Positions 38,401 through 43,248 of a DNA stretch of 64,000 bases are shown here, piece after piece; the stretch's first letter is position 1; every line of letters starts with the position of its first letter. The translations under genes and the position numbers were made by a program. The notes under the pieces were generated by a model that saw only the letters and a list, made by a program, of their open reading frames with translations, ran no database searches and was not told where the DNA came from. The stretch is from Semisulcospira habei (Eukaryota; Mollusca; Gastropoda; Semisulcospiridae), in the NCBI GenBank assembly GCA_036245525.1, contig BTPG01000005.1, positions 175,937,078-176,001,077 on the forward strand, read 5' to 3'.

Positions 38401-40419
38401 AAATAAATAGACTCAATTTTGCATCGCACCTGAGCCAAAAATGACTGAAACAATTGCAAATCTCTTCTGTCACTGTAATTACATGGATTATCTTTTCAAA
38501 AAAGTTACATGAAGTGAATTATATTCGTAATAACATAAACCCATGTTGTGCACACAGTAACCAGTATTTGAGTAACAGTGGTTGCATGCTCAGGGGGTTA
38601 AAGTTGACTTCCTAGGCACCAAAGACAGCACAACACAATGTACATGCATTACGTATTAGTATTACAACTGAAGGCATGAAAGCAGAACATTTCAATTCCG
38701 AATCAATAATTTAATGAAACAATTACTTTGTCTTTAAAAAAAAAAGTGTGGCTTGTCAGCCTACAGGTGTAAGTATACCACTAACTCAGTGAATAACTGA
38801 ACAAATTTTCATACAAAATATGTGCATTTTCAAAATAAATTGTAGAATTTTAATGCACTCTACTTCTAGATCTGGATCTCACAAAAGTCATACCCTGCAG
38901 GAGCTTGAGTACCATTGGTATATCTTTTTTATTTTTTGTCTTACAAAAAGTTACAAAGTTTTGATTGAAAAAGTTTCAAAAATGTTGATAATAGTATTGT
39001 TACTGAAGTGTTAGTTTTCAGCATCTGTTTTGTACTAATGGTACTACCAATTAGTACAAAACAGATGCTGAAAACTAACATTTCACTTCAGTAACATCAA
39101 CTGTAAGACAAAAAAATAGAAAAATGTCATGAATAACACTAACACTGTAACAGTAACTAAACTAAAACAGGACCTAATAATTCTTTTTGTGTCAGTAGCA
39201 GCTTTTGTCATGATGATACCTAGCATCGCGACACAAAATGCTACCGACACACAACAAAGGGTTAAAAAGCAAACTTAGAAAGTACCTTGTTCTGTTTTGA
39301 GATGCAGTCGGACAAAGCACTCTGTGTATCTTTCTTGAAGACTTGTTTGTCATTGTAGGAGAGGTGTGTGATTCTGAAGCCTGGTTTGTTGCGACCCTTC
39401 TCTAAAGCATCTAGTTTCCGTTTAAGTTCTCTCTCCTGTTTCCATTTCTTCAGCATTTCAAGGCGGGAGGTTGCTGCATTTTTCTGAGGAGCTGAGTCAG
39501 TGAGTGTAACATAATCAAAAGGTAATTTTCTCACAAATAGGCAGTATGAGGGAGTAGTGCTTACTAGTACTAAGTAGTACAAGTAGTGAAGTACTTTGCC
39601 TTCACACTCACAGAATGAACAAACTGTTCAAAATGTTATAATTATAAATTAATAAGTCTTTCTCAGTTTCTGTGTCATCCTACAAACTACAACTACAAGT
39701 ACAAGAGATTGTTCAACCATGCTGGGTCATCCTACAAAAGAGATTGTTTACTTCAACCATAAAAATAATAATCAAAATGATTCATTATACAGTTAACTCT
39801 TAAACTCCCTGAACTAAAGGACTTCTATGATACAGAATGGAAGTCCTTTAGTTTTGGGAGTTTGAGTTAAACGTCAACAGCTCAAGGGTGGTACAACTAC
39901 ACTAAAGTAGCTTGGTGTCTCCTGGCGCAAAGTTATTCTGGCACTGTCATTGAATTACCTGATCGTTCTGTGTCTATCAGGCTGTCCTGAGAGTGTTCTT
40001 GTGCGGTTCATAATCAATCAATCATTCAATAAAAGTGTTTTAAAAAATATATATAGTAAATACTGGTGAAACTGAAATTGATGATTTGATCTTGCCTGAT
40101 AATGTAATTGAAATAATGTTCAACGTTCGAAAAAAGATATAGGACTAAGAAGGAAGCACCCGAAATGTAGTACATGACGACATACATTATTGTATTTAAG
40201 TTGACCAATCGTACCTGGGGTGGCAGCTTTAGATGGGTTTTTCGAACCGTCCAAAGATTCCAGAACCGGGGTCATGTTGTCCAGCTGTCGGCGCTTGTTC
40301 ACTTCATCTTGACGTTGTTCGCGTTGGTCGATTGAGCGACGGTGTACTCTCATCAGTTTTTTTTCTCGCTTGTCCATGGTCGTGAACTTGACTTTATATG
40401 AAGCATTTCGCGATGCCAT
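2441..40419 (-). CDS. DLGAP5: DLGAP5/HURP-like spindle protein gene (joined exons, about 38 kb)
   Basis: Predicted join on the minus strand: 40419-40215, 39491-39286, 17786-17544, 16838-16751, 12296-12110, 11854-11670, (11141-10995 optional), 6348-6102, 5153-3456, 2932-2862, 2505-2441. All junctions are GT-AG and in phase, giving about 1,064 aa, or 1,113 aa with the optional exon. Known family: DLGAP5 (HURP) binds and stabilises kinetochore microtubules as a Ran-importin-beta and TPX2/Aurora A effector. Visible similarity: a basic N-terminus with RRSIDQREQRQDE, a charged helix (LEMLKKWKQERELKRKLD), RVTRSR and SRTRAAG motifs, and PSFAPSDFVFQ, which resembles HURP SFAPKDFMFQ. The human GKAP-homology region was not found. 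The long C-terminal exon is low-complexity Ser/Arg/Thr-Pro. Exons at 10995-12296 may be transposon-derived, and skipping them keeps the frame. Confidence 0.62.
2862..2932 (-). CDS. DLGAP5: DLGAP5-like exon 10
   Basis: This 71-bp exon is too short for ORF scans. The acceptor CTTTTCAG is at 2933-2934 and the donor CCAG/GTAAAC is at 2861. It completes the Ala codon from the large exon and encodes IKIISNSPMVEMTRRTPKL with KTPP. It joins exon 11 in phase 1. Confidence 0.6.
3000..3235. repeat. Interspersed repeat J, copy 1 (intronic)
   Basis: This stretch and 16895-17145 share blocks such as CCCATAATCCATG, GGCAAGAGACAT/GCAAGAGACAT, GGCTGGCTGAAG and GAATCAGTCTCCAGG in the same order, at moderate divergence. 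It is therefore an old interspersed repeat. No ORF or clear termini were found. Confidence 0.6.
3456..5153 (-). CDS. DLGAP5: Large C-terminal exon, Ser/Arg/Thr-Pro rich with decapeptide repeats
   Basis: This is a 1,698-bp exon. The acceptor GATTACAG is at 5154 and the donor GAGGC/GTAAGT at 3455. Phases match exons 8 and 10. It contains about seven tandem copies of a GTPKTQASxx decapeptide, a duplicated EDVREAETAAARSEKES segment, and at least six degenerate modules of the form TPxRSxRRS. Many Ser/Thr-Pro and RRS sites suggest possible CDK and basophilic-kinase targets (inference). No folded domain is recognised and the GKAP domain is not visible. A stop read just after GAGGAGGCG is inside the intron. 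Confidence 0.7.
4830..5020 (-). repeat. Coding minisatellite, 30-bp unit (GTPKTQAS repeat)
   Basis: About seven nearly identical 30-bp units (plus strand core TGCCTGTGTTTTCGGTGTAC) encode a GTPKTQAS decapeptide with a variable linker (LG, PG, EG). The array keeps the reading frame. Each unit carries one Thr-Pro site. Confidence 0.85.
5510..5835 (-). repeat. Fragment of LINE 3'-end-like repeat, split by a MITE
   Basis: The blocks TTAGTTAGTTATTTG, GTTTAACxCC, GCAGGCAACTAAGG and CCATCTCACGGxGGG also occur in order at 19648-19735, the 3' end of the I-like LINE. Here the block is interrupted exactly at CTAAGG by the 208-bp element at 5561-5768. Confidence 0.6.
5561..5768. mobile_element. Short inverted-repeat DNA transposon (MITE-p), copy 1
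   Basis: It has termini CAGACCTGTTTACC and GGTAAACAGGTCTG and is flanked by the 6-bp direct repeat CTAAGG (5555-5560, 5769-5774). It is non-coding, 208 bp and nearly identical to 36158-36364. A terminal inverted repeat with a 6-bp duplication points to a cut-and-paste transposase supplied in trans. The superfamily is not assigned. Confidence 0.85.
5844..6067. repeat. TTAA-type foldback element, subfamily A, copy 1
   Basis: It has ends like TTAACCCTTATCATTCGG (left end degenerate here) and GATATGGGTTAA. The central near-perfect hairpin at 5900-5964 has a TTGGCGCC loop-proximal core and arms containing CCAGAATAGC. It is the same element as 16368-16575 and 50731-52046. Confidence 0.75.
6102..6348 (-). 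CDS. DLGAP5: DLGAP5-like exon 8 with SFAP motif
   Basis: The acceptor is TTCTTGCAG (phase 1) and the donor is CACAG/GTGAGA (phase 2). It encodes an acidic Ser/Thr stretch, then PSFAPSDFVFQAP, then FVFKPLSPSSVAGFLFP. The SFAPxDFxFQ motif with following PLSP/FLxP residues is the most specific resemblance to HURP (SFAPKDFMFQ). The exon ends TDRVH plus AG, completed by A from exon 9. Confidence 0.66.
6655..6730. repeat. Short hairpin of the GGCGCCAAGC family
   Basis: The arms (AGGGTGGTGCCAGAATAGC and its complement) surround a core like GGCGCC. It lacks the outer TTAACCC ends and is probably a decayed foldback element. Confidence 0.6.
6771..7000. repeat. Minisatellite, four units of about 57-60 bp
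   Basis: Four near-identical units each contain GGGTTAAGGCCACTCATGGG, a (TG)n run of variable length, TTTATATATTCTC and AGGGGTCACCAT. Units differ mainly by the number of TG dinucleotides. Confidence 0.9.
7255..8020. repeat. Interspersed repeat K, copy 1
   Basis: This non-coding repeat is built of degenerate modules of about 110-140 bp, each with GTGACC-TTGACCTTT-like text, AAATTAGTATGC, AGGTCTTACCAT and GCCAAGTTTG. It begins near ATGGCTCACGTG and ends near GACGGACGG. Related copies are at 17795-18440 and 37340-38430. Confidence 0.7.
8400..9240 (-). repeat. Interspersed repeat H, copy 1 (intact, minus)
   Basis: An element of about 0.8 kb with a GGCGCATGAGGATCTAT hairpin at one end and a CCCTTCTAT/ATAGAAGGG hairpin at the other. 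Internal landmarks are ATGACGTCATATTTAGAGTA, TCTAGAAGTAAAGG and GTAACTAGACATGAC. The same landmarks occur in plus orientation at 18840-19278 with 31721-31914, and at 62394-63240. No ORF was found. Confidence 0.7.
9241..9787. other. Intron, no recognised feature
   Basis: This is AT-rich intronic DNA between repeat H and the inverted-repeat segment starting at 9788. I saw no coding exon, RNA gene or repeat in it. Confidence 0.4.
10012..10994. other. AT-rich intronic sequence with GGACATGA motifs
   Basis: There is no ORF of note. It contains motif copies around 10141-10170 (minus), 10322-10350 and 10490-10530 (plus). Otherwise I see nothing. Confidence 0.4.
10995..11141 (-). CDS. Weak optional exon 7
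   Basis: There is a good acceptor (TTTTCCTAG) followed by an open frame that starts with Thr/Pro/Gln-rich residues (QPETSPPQSETTPP) and becomes less protein-like. The donor ATAG/GTGCAT at 10994 would give 147 bp with phases matching both neighbours. The second half has poor composition, so this is the least certain exon. Confidence 0.25.
11670..11854 (-). CDS. Putative exon 6 (basic, Trp-rich)
   Basis: The acceptor is TTTTTTCAG and the donor is AAAA/GTAAAT. It encodes STPKPKTRHEVELQRKNWRR followed by a basic segment with spaced Trp and Cys residues (KWRRHWEKC). That spacing of Arg/Trp is unlike HURP and recalls basic segments of transposon-encoded proteins, but I cannot name a family. The phase fits exon 5 and also permits a direct join to exon 8. 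Confidence 0.42.
12110..12296 (-). CDS. Putative exon 5 (host or transposon-derived)
   Basis: The acceptor is CTTTTCAG/GT and the donor is CAAAG/GTGAAC. The open frame encodes LRQLDPPEEEIKATK and then a charged stretch. A stronger donor (AAG/GTATGT at about 12077) exists, but the frame reaching it carries a TAA. Phases agree with exon 4 and exon 6. The exon lies inside the 9788-16250 segment bounded by inverted repeats, so it may be an exonised or independent transposon exon. No known domain was recognised. Confidence 0.42.
13525..15354 (-). pseudogene. hAT-like transposase gene, one intron, one frameshift
   Basis: The start MPSNSC is at 15354. Residues 1-70 have a Cys2-His2 zinc-finger pattern (CRACKKTFD...H...H), as in BED-type fingers of transposases. 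A predicted intron 14904-14648 (GTTAGT...GTGCAG, phase 0) removes an AG-rich microsatellite. The second exon (IQPFLASYQTDRPML) runs to about 14215, where homologous sequence shifts frame. It then continues through GQASVERGFSVNKET, the hAT C-terminal dimerisation-like motif, and a coiled coil to TAA at 13525. The shift probably inactivates this copy. Confidence 0.65.
14690..14815. repeat. (AG)n-rich microsatellite in transposase intron
   Basis: A run of AGAGAGGGAGAGAAAG-like repeats with a short TG run lies wholly within the predicted intron of the hAT-like gene. Confidence 0.85.
16368..16575. repeat. TTAA-type foldback element, subfamily A, copy 2 (half hairpin)
   Basis: The ends are TTAACCCTTATCA and GATATGGTTTAA. 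The central palindrome has lost part of one arm, since CTTGGCGCCTCTAGG is followed directly by CCTACCC. The flanks match copy 1 at 5844-6067. Confidence 0.75.
16751..16838 (-). CDS. DLGAP5: DLGAP5-like exon 4
   Basis: An 88-bp exon with acceptor TTTCTGCAG and donor AAAG/GTTTGC enters in phase 0 and leaves in phase 1. It encodes TKISPRVKRNHF followed by SRTRAAGNQNK, a second basic SRTR motif like that in exon 3. It is supported by exact phase agreement with exon 3 upstream and with either exon 5 or exon 8 downstream. Confidence 0.55.
16895..17145. repeat. Interspersed repeat J, copy 2
   Basis: It shares ordered blocks with 3000-3235, including CCCATAATCCATG, CAAGAGACAT, GGCTGGCTGAAG and GAATCAGTCTCCAGG. 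It has extra sequence in the middle. It lies in the intron between exons 3 and 4. Confidence 0.6.
17275..17438 (-). repeat. tRNA-derived SINE
   Basis: The minus-strand reading gives GGGTGGCTCGGTGGTACTGG, then TAGAGTGTTGGTC and GATTCGAATCC. These are polymerase III A-box and B-box-like blocks at tRNA spacing. The 3' body extends toward 17275. It is not a functional tRNA because the cloverleaf is degraded. Confidence 0.7.
17544..17786 (-). CDS. DLGAP5: DLGAP5-like exon 3
   Basis: This 81-codon phase-0 exon has acceptor TTTTTCAG and donor TCTAAG/GTAACA. The encoded segment is rich in Lys, Pro, Ala and Ser and contains TTRVTRSRAAAATAS, comparable to the RITRSKA motif of HURP. It is basic and predicted disordered. 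It sits just downstream (in gene sense) of a K-type repeat in the long intron. Confidence 0.62.
17795..18440. repeat. Interspersed repeat K, copy 2
   Basis: It is modular like 7255-8020, with the same start (AAGxCA...AATAAGTAAAGGGATGGC) and repeated AAATTAGTATGCAT and AAGTTTG blocks. It lies in the 21.5-kb intron next to exon 3. Confidence 0.7.
18840..19278 (+). repeat. Repeat H, copy 2, first segment (split)
   Basis: It begins with the CCCTTCTATTTATAGAAGGG hairpin and runs through GTCATGTCTAGTTAC to GAAAAGAATTAAA. It resumes after the DIRS element at 31721 with ACACTAAAGAACC, as in the uninterrupted copy at 8400-9240. Confidence 0.8.
19279..19490 (-). repeat. DIRS 3' inverted terminal repeat
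   Basis: ACCGATGGTATTATTAAGAG to GAGAGGCCGTTATTTCCAG is the complement of 31515-31702 with small indels. The extreme end is ATGTATTTTTCTTTAAAA, which is not in the other terminus. Confidence 0.85.
19546..19640 (-). repeat. DIRS internal complementary region
   Basis: The plus strand reads the complement of the 3' extreme (TAAGTATTTTTCGAAAAAAA to AAATACAT, ending 19592). It then runs directly into TTATTTCTTCAAAATCG with CCGATGGTATTACTGAG (from 19593), which matches the 5' extreme at 31720. The fusion of both extremes is the DIRS-1 replication intermediate template arrangement. Confidence 0.85.
19870..23970 (-). pseudogene. LINE-1a ORF2, endonuclease-RT-RNase H polyprotein, broken
   Basis: The endonuclease start is MDSLLQWNCRGFQ. 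After the 389-bp insert it continues with GDFNGHAHLWG and GSDHFPVVL. RT motifs follow: YRPIALTSCLCKTMERL, MGVPQGSILSPVLF and FVDDFALCARG. There is an in-frame TGA at 21380-21382, then RNase H (TDGS near 20685, WVPGHVGIEGNRIAD near 20350) after a frameshift near 20650. A C-terminal Cys/His cluster (CYACDEQYSVQHFLLSC) comes after another shift near 20245. The insert, stop and two shifts make it inactive. Confidence 0.82.
23402..23790 (-). mobile_element. 389-bp insertion in LINE-1a endonuclease, with 13-bp duplication
   Basis: CCTCTCCGAATCA stands on both sides (23389-23401, 23791-23803). Removing the insert and one repeat restores the endonuclease reading frame (SDSERRSVGVALL). The sequence is non-coding, with a GC-rich end (CCACCCGGGTCTGCCC on minus) and an AT-rich other end. 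That suggests a SINE or truncated retroelement copied on the minus strand. No tRNA boxes were confirmed. Confidence 0.7.
24118..25408 (-). pseudogene. LINE-1a ORF1, gag-like protein with zinc knuckles
   Basis: It starts MENIKKTKLAPKRH and includes a basic RNA-binding-like region (ILTFGTP, WGGYYSLKVKKYVPLPLRC). Cys knuckles follow (CFKCQKYGHGQKTC, CVNCQGAHMASDKKC), then a Pro-rich tail ending EEQMEGV. ORF1 proteins of this type coat the element RNA. Frameshifts near 24910 and 24800 break it. Confidence 0.75.
26171..27212 (-). pseudogene. DIRS tyrosine recombinase, degraded
   Basis: The N-terminal core-binding part (LPSTRKVYEGK near 27050) and the catalytic part are spread over different frames. 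Visible catalytic-like blocks are TASRVSELHAL (first Arg), RAHEIQAVSASVDF (HxxR box, here HEIQ) and RAESTFARFYLL (Tyr). DIRS recombinases integrate circular cDNA. The Arg of the HxxR box is replaced by Gln and frameshifts are present, so this copy should be dead. Confidence 0.78.
27184..28122 (-). pseudogene. DIRS RNase H region
   Basis: An open frame of about 312 codons contains LVLSDNTTVVSYIQQQGGTR and HHIPGRPNVLADSLS, both typical of DIRS/Ngaro RNase H, and then IDLFATRWNAQLPLFVSP. The domain removes RNA from the RNA-DNA hybrid. It is in a different frame from the RT upstream, so the polyprotein is broken. Confidence 0.75.
28149..28713 (-). pseudogene. DIRS reverse transcriptase core, frameshifted
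   Basis: Pieces in different frames match the DIRS RT palm: VGLDLADTYMF, then LRFAFHGVVY, then FRAMPFGLTLNPWVFTRITD and LDDLLLRNQ. The catalytic box is CLDD instead of the usual YLDD. A T-rich run at 28655-28676 lies just upstream. Confidence 0.72.
28714..31514 (-). pseudogene. DIRS gag-like region and leader
   Basis: GC-rich sequence on the minus strand has broken open frames, including MDEASDLILRSLPPDADDA with PPLKRKASALVD (29739-29398). It occupies the gag position, upstream of RT in a DIRS element. The reading frames are fragmented. An internal tandem duplication lies at 30382-30892. Confidence 0.6.
30382..30892. repeat. Tandem duplication of about 250 bp inside DIRS gag region
   Basis: Two copies begin GCGCGGTGACTGGCTTTTA-like (near 30382 and 30635). 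Both contain GGCACGCGCCAGGGACTGCC and end GGAGACCCGTCTTAGAAGGC. The second copy has an extra T-rich stretch at 30716-30742. Confidence 0.8.
31515..31720 (-). repeat. DIRS 5' inverted terminal repeat
   Basis: Complement of 19320-19490, with shared blocks GAGGCCGTTATTTCCAG, CTTGGAGTAACCTCCC and TTAACTGACAATTTCAG. The terminal 45 bp also appear in the internal complementary region at 19593-19636. Confidence 0.85.
31721..31914 (+). repeat. Repeat H, copy 2, second segment
   Basis: It continues H from 19278 (ACACTAAAGAACC, then AATATGACGTCATTCTC). It ends at ATGCACCCTCCAG, where LINE-2 is inserted. The final part of H reappears at 37233. Confidence 0.8.
34958..35521. mobile_element. 564-bp inverted-repeat DNA element in LINE-2 RT
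   Basis: The termini ACGCTACCA and TGGTAGCGT are flanked by TGGCCC on both sides (34952-34957, 35522-35527). Removing it with one repeat restores the LINE frame (NLRSLAQPLTLGNTLL). It is non-coding and contains internal palindromes, including a TTAACTC-type hairpin at 35225-35304. It is probably a non-autonomous cut-and-paste element. Confidence 0.82.
35225..35304. repeat. TTAACTC-type hairpin inside the 564-bp element
   Basis: TTAACTCATTGGAGACG pairs with CGTCTCCAGTGAGTAA. The inner arms resemble the hairpin at 52545-52630 (TATCCG and ATGCGG blocks). Confidence 0.65.
36158..36364. mobile_element. Short inverted-repeat DNA transposon (MITE-p), copy 2
   Basis: The termini are the same as copy 1 (CAGACCTGTTTACC, GGTAAACAGGTCTG). 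It is flanked by CCTACA on both sides (36152-36157, 36365-36370) and inserted in the LINE-2 coding region just before RNase H. It differs from copy 1 by a few substitutions and one indel. Confidence 0.88.
37233..37340 (+). repeat. Repeat H, copy 2, final segment
   Basis: It starts with the second copy of ATGCACCCTCCAG, then GGCGCATGAGGATCTATGCT and an AC run, ending near AGCATGCAGGTGACCC. This matches the complement of 8420-8530. Confidence 0.75.
37340..38530. repeat. Interspersed repeat K, copies 3a and 3b (direct duplication)
   Basis: About 300 bp at 37363-37670 recur nearly unchanged at 38222-38525. Shared blocks are GTGAGAGGTCACTCAAAATC, GACTTGGGCCAAGTTTGAAG and TTTTCAAAAAAGTTACATG. Another K module stands at 38036-38165. 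The end near CACGTGAGCCA is complementary to the start of copy 1 (TGGCTCACGTG). Confidence 0.7.
38999..39095. repeat. Near-perfect palindrome, arms about 45 bp
   Basis: GTTACTGAAGTG, TTAGTTTTCAGCATCTG and TTTTGTACTAAT are followed by their complements in reverse order after a spacer of about 6 bp. It lies in the long intron near exon 2. No family partner was seen in the window. Confidence 0.85.
39286..39491 (-). CDS. DLGAP5: DLGAP5-like exon 2
   Basis: The exon enters at an acceptor ending GACTCAG (phase 1, completing Ala) and leaves at AACAAG/GTACTT (phase 0). It encodes a highly charged helix with LEMLKKWKQERELKRKLDAL, then GRNKPGFRITHL. This matches the order and character of the HURP region around MLQKYKEEKQLQKLKEQ. 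The downstream intron is about 21.5 kb and contains the nested transposon stack. Confidence 0.65.
39793..39870. repeat. TTAACTC-ended palindrome
   Basis: TTAACTCTTAAACTCCC, then AAAGGACTTC, pairs with GAAGTCCTTT, then GGGAGTTTGAGTTAA. It lies between exons 1 and 2. Confidence 0.8.
40215..40419 (-). CDS. DLGAP5: DLGAP5-like exon 1 (start codon)
   Basis: The ATG at 40419 has a good context (GTC before it, G at +4) and begins MASRNASYK. The 68 codons are strongly basic and include VHRRSIDQREQRQDEVNKR, which resembles the N-terminal microtubule-binding part of HURP. The donor is CCCCAG/GTACGA, phase 1. An upstream in-frame GTG at 40446 is open but is not a eukaryotic-type start, so the ATG was chosen. 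Upstream sequence to about 40700 is the likely 5' UTR and promoter. Confidence 0.65.
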
Positions 40420-40900
40420 GACGAAAGCCCGGTAAAACTTCCTCACATGTACGTGAAAAGTCCTAACCTACCACGGTGACCTATCAACTGTTTAAATTTG
40501 GTGGGTAAAACTGCGGAAGCGGTCGCTGATTGGACAAATTTCAGCTTTTCCGGTACAGGGTTTTCGATGGCTCGTAGGTTCCAGGAGCTGATCTTTTCAG
40601 GACCTTGATGGCTCAGCGGTACCATTGAAACTTGCGAGCACTAGCCAACCGGGCCTGACCCTCCTTTAAACTGATATGGTAATGGCGGCCTGAGCATGTT
40701 CGGGACTCAGGACTGTAACCACGCCATGGAAGAATAAAATCAATGCTCCTTCAAAAAGGCACAATACGTTTAATCTGTGAAATTCACTGACTCGGCAGAA
40801 AAGGCGACTCCAGGCTAATGTGAGATTGTGTCAGTCAGTATTTCCTTTTTGTCGTTCGGCAGAGGAAAACAGTTATCAGTTTGTGGGCAATGATTATACA
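40420..40900 (-). promoter_or_regulatory. Putative promoter and 5' UTR of the DLGAP5-like gene
   Basis: This non-coding sequence lies upstream of the start codon at 40419. No TATA box at a convincing position was seen. It is placed by position only, and no transcription start site can be fixed from sequence. Confidence 0.3.
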
Positions 40901-40907
40901 AATTGCA

Positions 40908-40952
40908 ATCAATCGATCGATCGATCGATCGATCGATCGATCGGTCGGTCGG

Positions 40953-40990
<38 letters not shown>

Positions 40991-41168
40991 TGTCTCTGTC
41001 TCTGTCTCGGTCTCGGTCTCGGTCAATCAATCAATCAATCAATCAAACAAACAAACAAACAAACAAACAAACAAACAAACAAACAATCAATCAATCAATC
41101 AATCAATCAAACAAACAAAACAAACAAACAAACAAACAAACAAACAAACATAAATAAATAATAAATAA
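40908..41168. repeat. Compound microsatellite
   Basis: Consecutive blocks of (ATCG)n, (GGTC)n, (TCGGTC)n with TCTGTC variants, (AATC)n and (AAAC)n, then AATC, AAAC and AAAT blocks, about 260 bp in all. It lies about 500 bp upstream of the DLGAP5-like start codon. Confidence 0.95.
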
Positions 41169-41509
41169 ATATCAAGTTAGTACCTGGTCAGTGTTACTAG
41201 ATTTAACTCAGAAGAACATCCCTATATTGTTGTCAACTATATTTCTCAATTCTGACTTACAAATAAACACAGACATTAGTACTCCGGCCACACTGTGCCC
41301 CGATAGGCCTCAGATTATTAAACTTTTTGTGTTATTAATGGTTGCTGTGCGTAATCAAACTTAATACATTTTTGGTGGGTTGTTTGTTTGTTTTGTCTTG
41401 CTGTTTTGGGGTTGTTCGTAGGTGGGTTTTTTTTTTTTGTTGTTGTTGTTTTTTGGTTTGTTTGTTTTTTGTCAGCGGTACGTGTGATTGACAAGTAAAA
41501 GTTAGGGCG

Positions 41510-42490
41510 ACAGATGTTTGCAGAGTGACTCTGGTCTCTATGACTCATCAGTTTATCCTGACAGTGTCTCTGCTTCTCAGACAGTGCAGAAAATCGAGTC
41601 GTGCTGCCAAGAACAGTCAAGTCCTGGATGCCAGCCAACATGCTCAGTAAATGATGATAAGACTGAGGCAATTCTGTGTGGACCCAGGAACAAATTGTTT
41701 GTGGAACTCTGAGTCTTGATGCCATCCGTGTTAGTGGTGACTGAGTCTCTCATCCCGGCTTTCCCCCAAGACCGTCAGAGATCTTGGTGTCTTTGTCGAT
41801 GTCAGTCATAGTCAGTTTTCCCATGGAAGACCATGTCCGACAGTGCTGTTGTCAGGGGATGCTACTTCCGTCTTCGCTCCCTTCAGTGGGAAACTACGAC
41901 CTGTCCTGACATCCAAACCTGCAAATCAGTGCCGCTATCGCCGATGTTGCCCTTGTCCTAACCAGACTGGACTGACTACTGCAACAGCTGTCTTTCAGTG
42001 GGGTCTACCAGAGCAACGGCAACTCAGACGTCTTCAACTGGTTCAACTGAAACACGGCTGCCGCCAGAATGAAGTTGTCACACTGAAGAACCAAAAGACG
42101 GAAGGTAACATATCACACCAGTTCTTAATTAAGCAGTTGCACTGGCTTCCAGTCAAGCAAAGAATTGATCACAAGATTCTCACTATGTGCCACAAGTCTA
42201 TAAATGACCCAGCCCGCAGAGTACCTCCGGGACTGAAATAGTTCCACGTCATAACACTCCGAGGCAGCTCCGTTCTGCTGTCCGGAAACCGGCTCTGCAC
42301 CCCAAGTGTTCGGAAAGCCACAAAAAGAAGCAACTTGGTTTCCGGACATTTTCACACTGCGAACCTCGGATGTGAAATAGACTACCACAATCTTTGAGGG
42401 ACATTGACTGCATTGGCACCTTCAGGAGGCACCTCAAGACCCACCTGTTTCTTGACTTTGAATTCTATGACTACTGTGCACCAAAGTTGG
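41510..42490 (+). pseudogene. Degenerate L2/CR1-like LINE 3' fragment
   Basis: Fragments in shifting frames include DDKTEAILCGPR (post-RT), LHWLPVKQRIDHKILTMCHKS and FRRHLKTHLFLDFEF. Together these are the typical C-terminal order of L2/CR1-group RT polyproteins. Multiple stops and shifts are present. No endonuclease or catalytic RT part is seen. Confidence 0.7.
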
Positions 42491-42606
42491 TTTTTTCCCG
42501 CGAAGTTTTTTTTGTTGGTGTTTGTTTGTTTCTCCGCCCTGTGCATGCTGCTAGCATGGAGTGGATGCGCATTACGATCATCATCAGTGGATGCGATCAT
42601 CATCAG

Positions 42607-42820
42607 TTAACTCATTCTACCCCAGACACCCCACAGCAAGATAAGGATCGACCATGATAGTTCAAGGGTGATGCCAGAATAGCTTGGCGCCTGTGGGCGC
42701 CAAGCTATTCTGGCATCACCCTTGAACTATCATGGTCGATCTGTGTCCTGCACTGCAATAAAGTCTTCAGAGGACGACGTCAACATTTTGGGATTTCGGT
42801 GTTGGGGTAGATTGAGTTAA
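42607..42820. repeat. TTAA-type foldback element, subfamily B
   Basis: The ends are TTAACTCATTCTACCCC and GGGGTAGATTGAGTTAA. The inner hairpin has arms ATCGACCATGATAGTTCAAG and GCCAGAATAGC around GGCGCC. 214 bp. Confidence 0.82.
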
Positions 42821-43105
42821 CCCATATAACCCCACGGGCTCATTTACCAAACCGTTGTGGGGATGTTACCTGACGACTATGTACTAGTTTATTAAATTAT
42901 CATGGATCCATCTCCTGCCGCAGGGTTAAAATATGGTGCATTAGATCGCAGAAGGCTCTATTAGGATAACACAATGCTATACTATGGCCGAGTTGGTATA
43001 CCTCGCCCTGTAGTAGGGTGCAAATGCACACACGGCTTATGCACACACGGCTTTTGCTCACTACCCATTCGTGCCAAGATGCATTATCCACACAGACCAA
43101 ACTGA

Positions 43106-43190
43106 ACTGCTTCGAAAGTGTCGCCCGCACGGCGTTCCTAGACCAAAACTGCTTCGAAAGTGTCGCCAGCACGGCGTTCCTGGACGGCAA
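43106..43190. repeat. Tandem duplication of 41 bp
   Basis: ACTGCTTCGAAAGTGTCGCC and ACGGCGTTCCT are repeated once in tandem. The surrounding 42820-43248 has no other recognised feature, apart from an isolated TTAACCCATATAACCCC end at 42817. Confidence 0.8.
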
Positions 43191-43248
43191 GGCTATACGA
43201 CACTTCCGCAGCTGTTGATGCGGAGCGCTTTAAATGAGTTAAAATCAA

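Noticed and set aside
40815..41161. Open frames of repeated RD, SV or QT residues
   Set aside because: They are translations of a compound microsatellite in several frames and both strands; no coding evidence.
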